Assembly (NCBI GenBank): GCA_009780445.1
Contig: WRAA01000130.1
Location: forward strand, 1 to 6,122
Origin: Defluviitaleaceae bacterium
Lineage (GTDB): Bacteria; Bacillota; Clostridia; Lachnospirales; WRAA01
Length of the DNA: 6,122 nt
Reading direction: 5' to 3'
The position numbers and the translations under genes were made by a program. Positions within the stretch are counted from its first letter, which is position 1. The number at the start of each line of letters is the position of its first letter. This document shows positions 6,122-6,122 of the stretch, in pieces. The notes beneath the pieces are model-generated. The model saw nothing but the letters and a program-made list of their open reading frames with translations. It was not told the origin of the DNA and did not search any database.

Positions 6122-6122
6122 C

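Overview
The window looks like chromosomal DNA from an anaerobic, GC-rich member of the Firmicutes (Clostridia-like). This rests on three things: the two-subunit iron-sulfur L-serine dehydratase (sdaAB-sdaAA), the large double-domain 2-hydroxyacyl-CoA dehydratase activase, and purine-rich GGAG-type ribosome binding sites with TTGACA/TATAAT promoters. The assignment is inference; no rRNA or other phylogenetic marker is present.

Layout. Bases 1-1196 (minus) hold the N-terminal ~398 residues of a 2-hydroxyacyl-CoA dehydratase activase-type ATPase that runs off the left edge. A 172-bp divergent intergenic region (1197-1368) carries a promoter for each direction; the rightward one is a perfect TTGACA-17-TATAAT. 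Bases 1369-2934 (plus) are sdaAB then sdaAA, encoding the ACT-domain beta subunit and the [4Fe-4S] alpha subunit of L-serine dehydratase. The end of sdaAA overlaps tail-to-tail by 21 bp with a leftward two-gene operon: an FGGY-family carbohydrate kinase (5087-3651) followed 8 bp later by an RDD membrane protein (3642-2914), which appears to carry a Coa1/Tim21-like C-terminal domain.

Bases 5088-5379 contain no gene but are dense with inverted repeats. A 114-bp element (5122-5235) has 20-bp imperfect terminal inverted repeats, and its interior can fold into a four-way junction with no unpaired base at the junction. A second, 104-bp foldback (5232-5335) abuts it. Beyond this, 5380 to about 6030 (minus) is an A+T-richer stretch encoding only the C-terminal part of a membrane-anchored serine hydrolase (class C beta-lactamase fold). 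Its upstream end runs into a third foldback (about 6033-6121) with an in-frame stop, so it is most likely a truncated gene.

How the genes fit together. Serine dehydratase turns L-serine into pyruvate and ammonia. Activases of the BadF/HgdC type drive the radical dehydration of 2-hydroxyacyl-CoAs in amino-acid and lactate fermentation. Side by side they would suit an amino-acid-fermenting anaerobe, but coregulation is only suggested by the shared divergent promoter region. The kinase probably phosphorylates a sugar or sugar acid; its substrate cannot be read from the sequence. The most unusual material is the cluster of foldback elements at the right, which may be small non-autonomous mobile elements.
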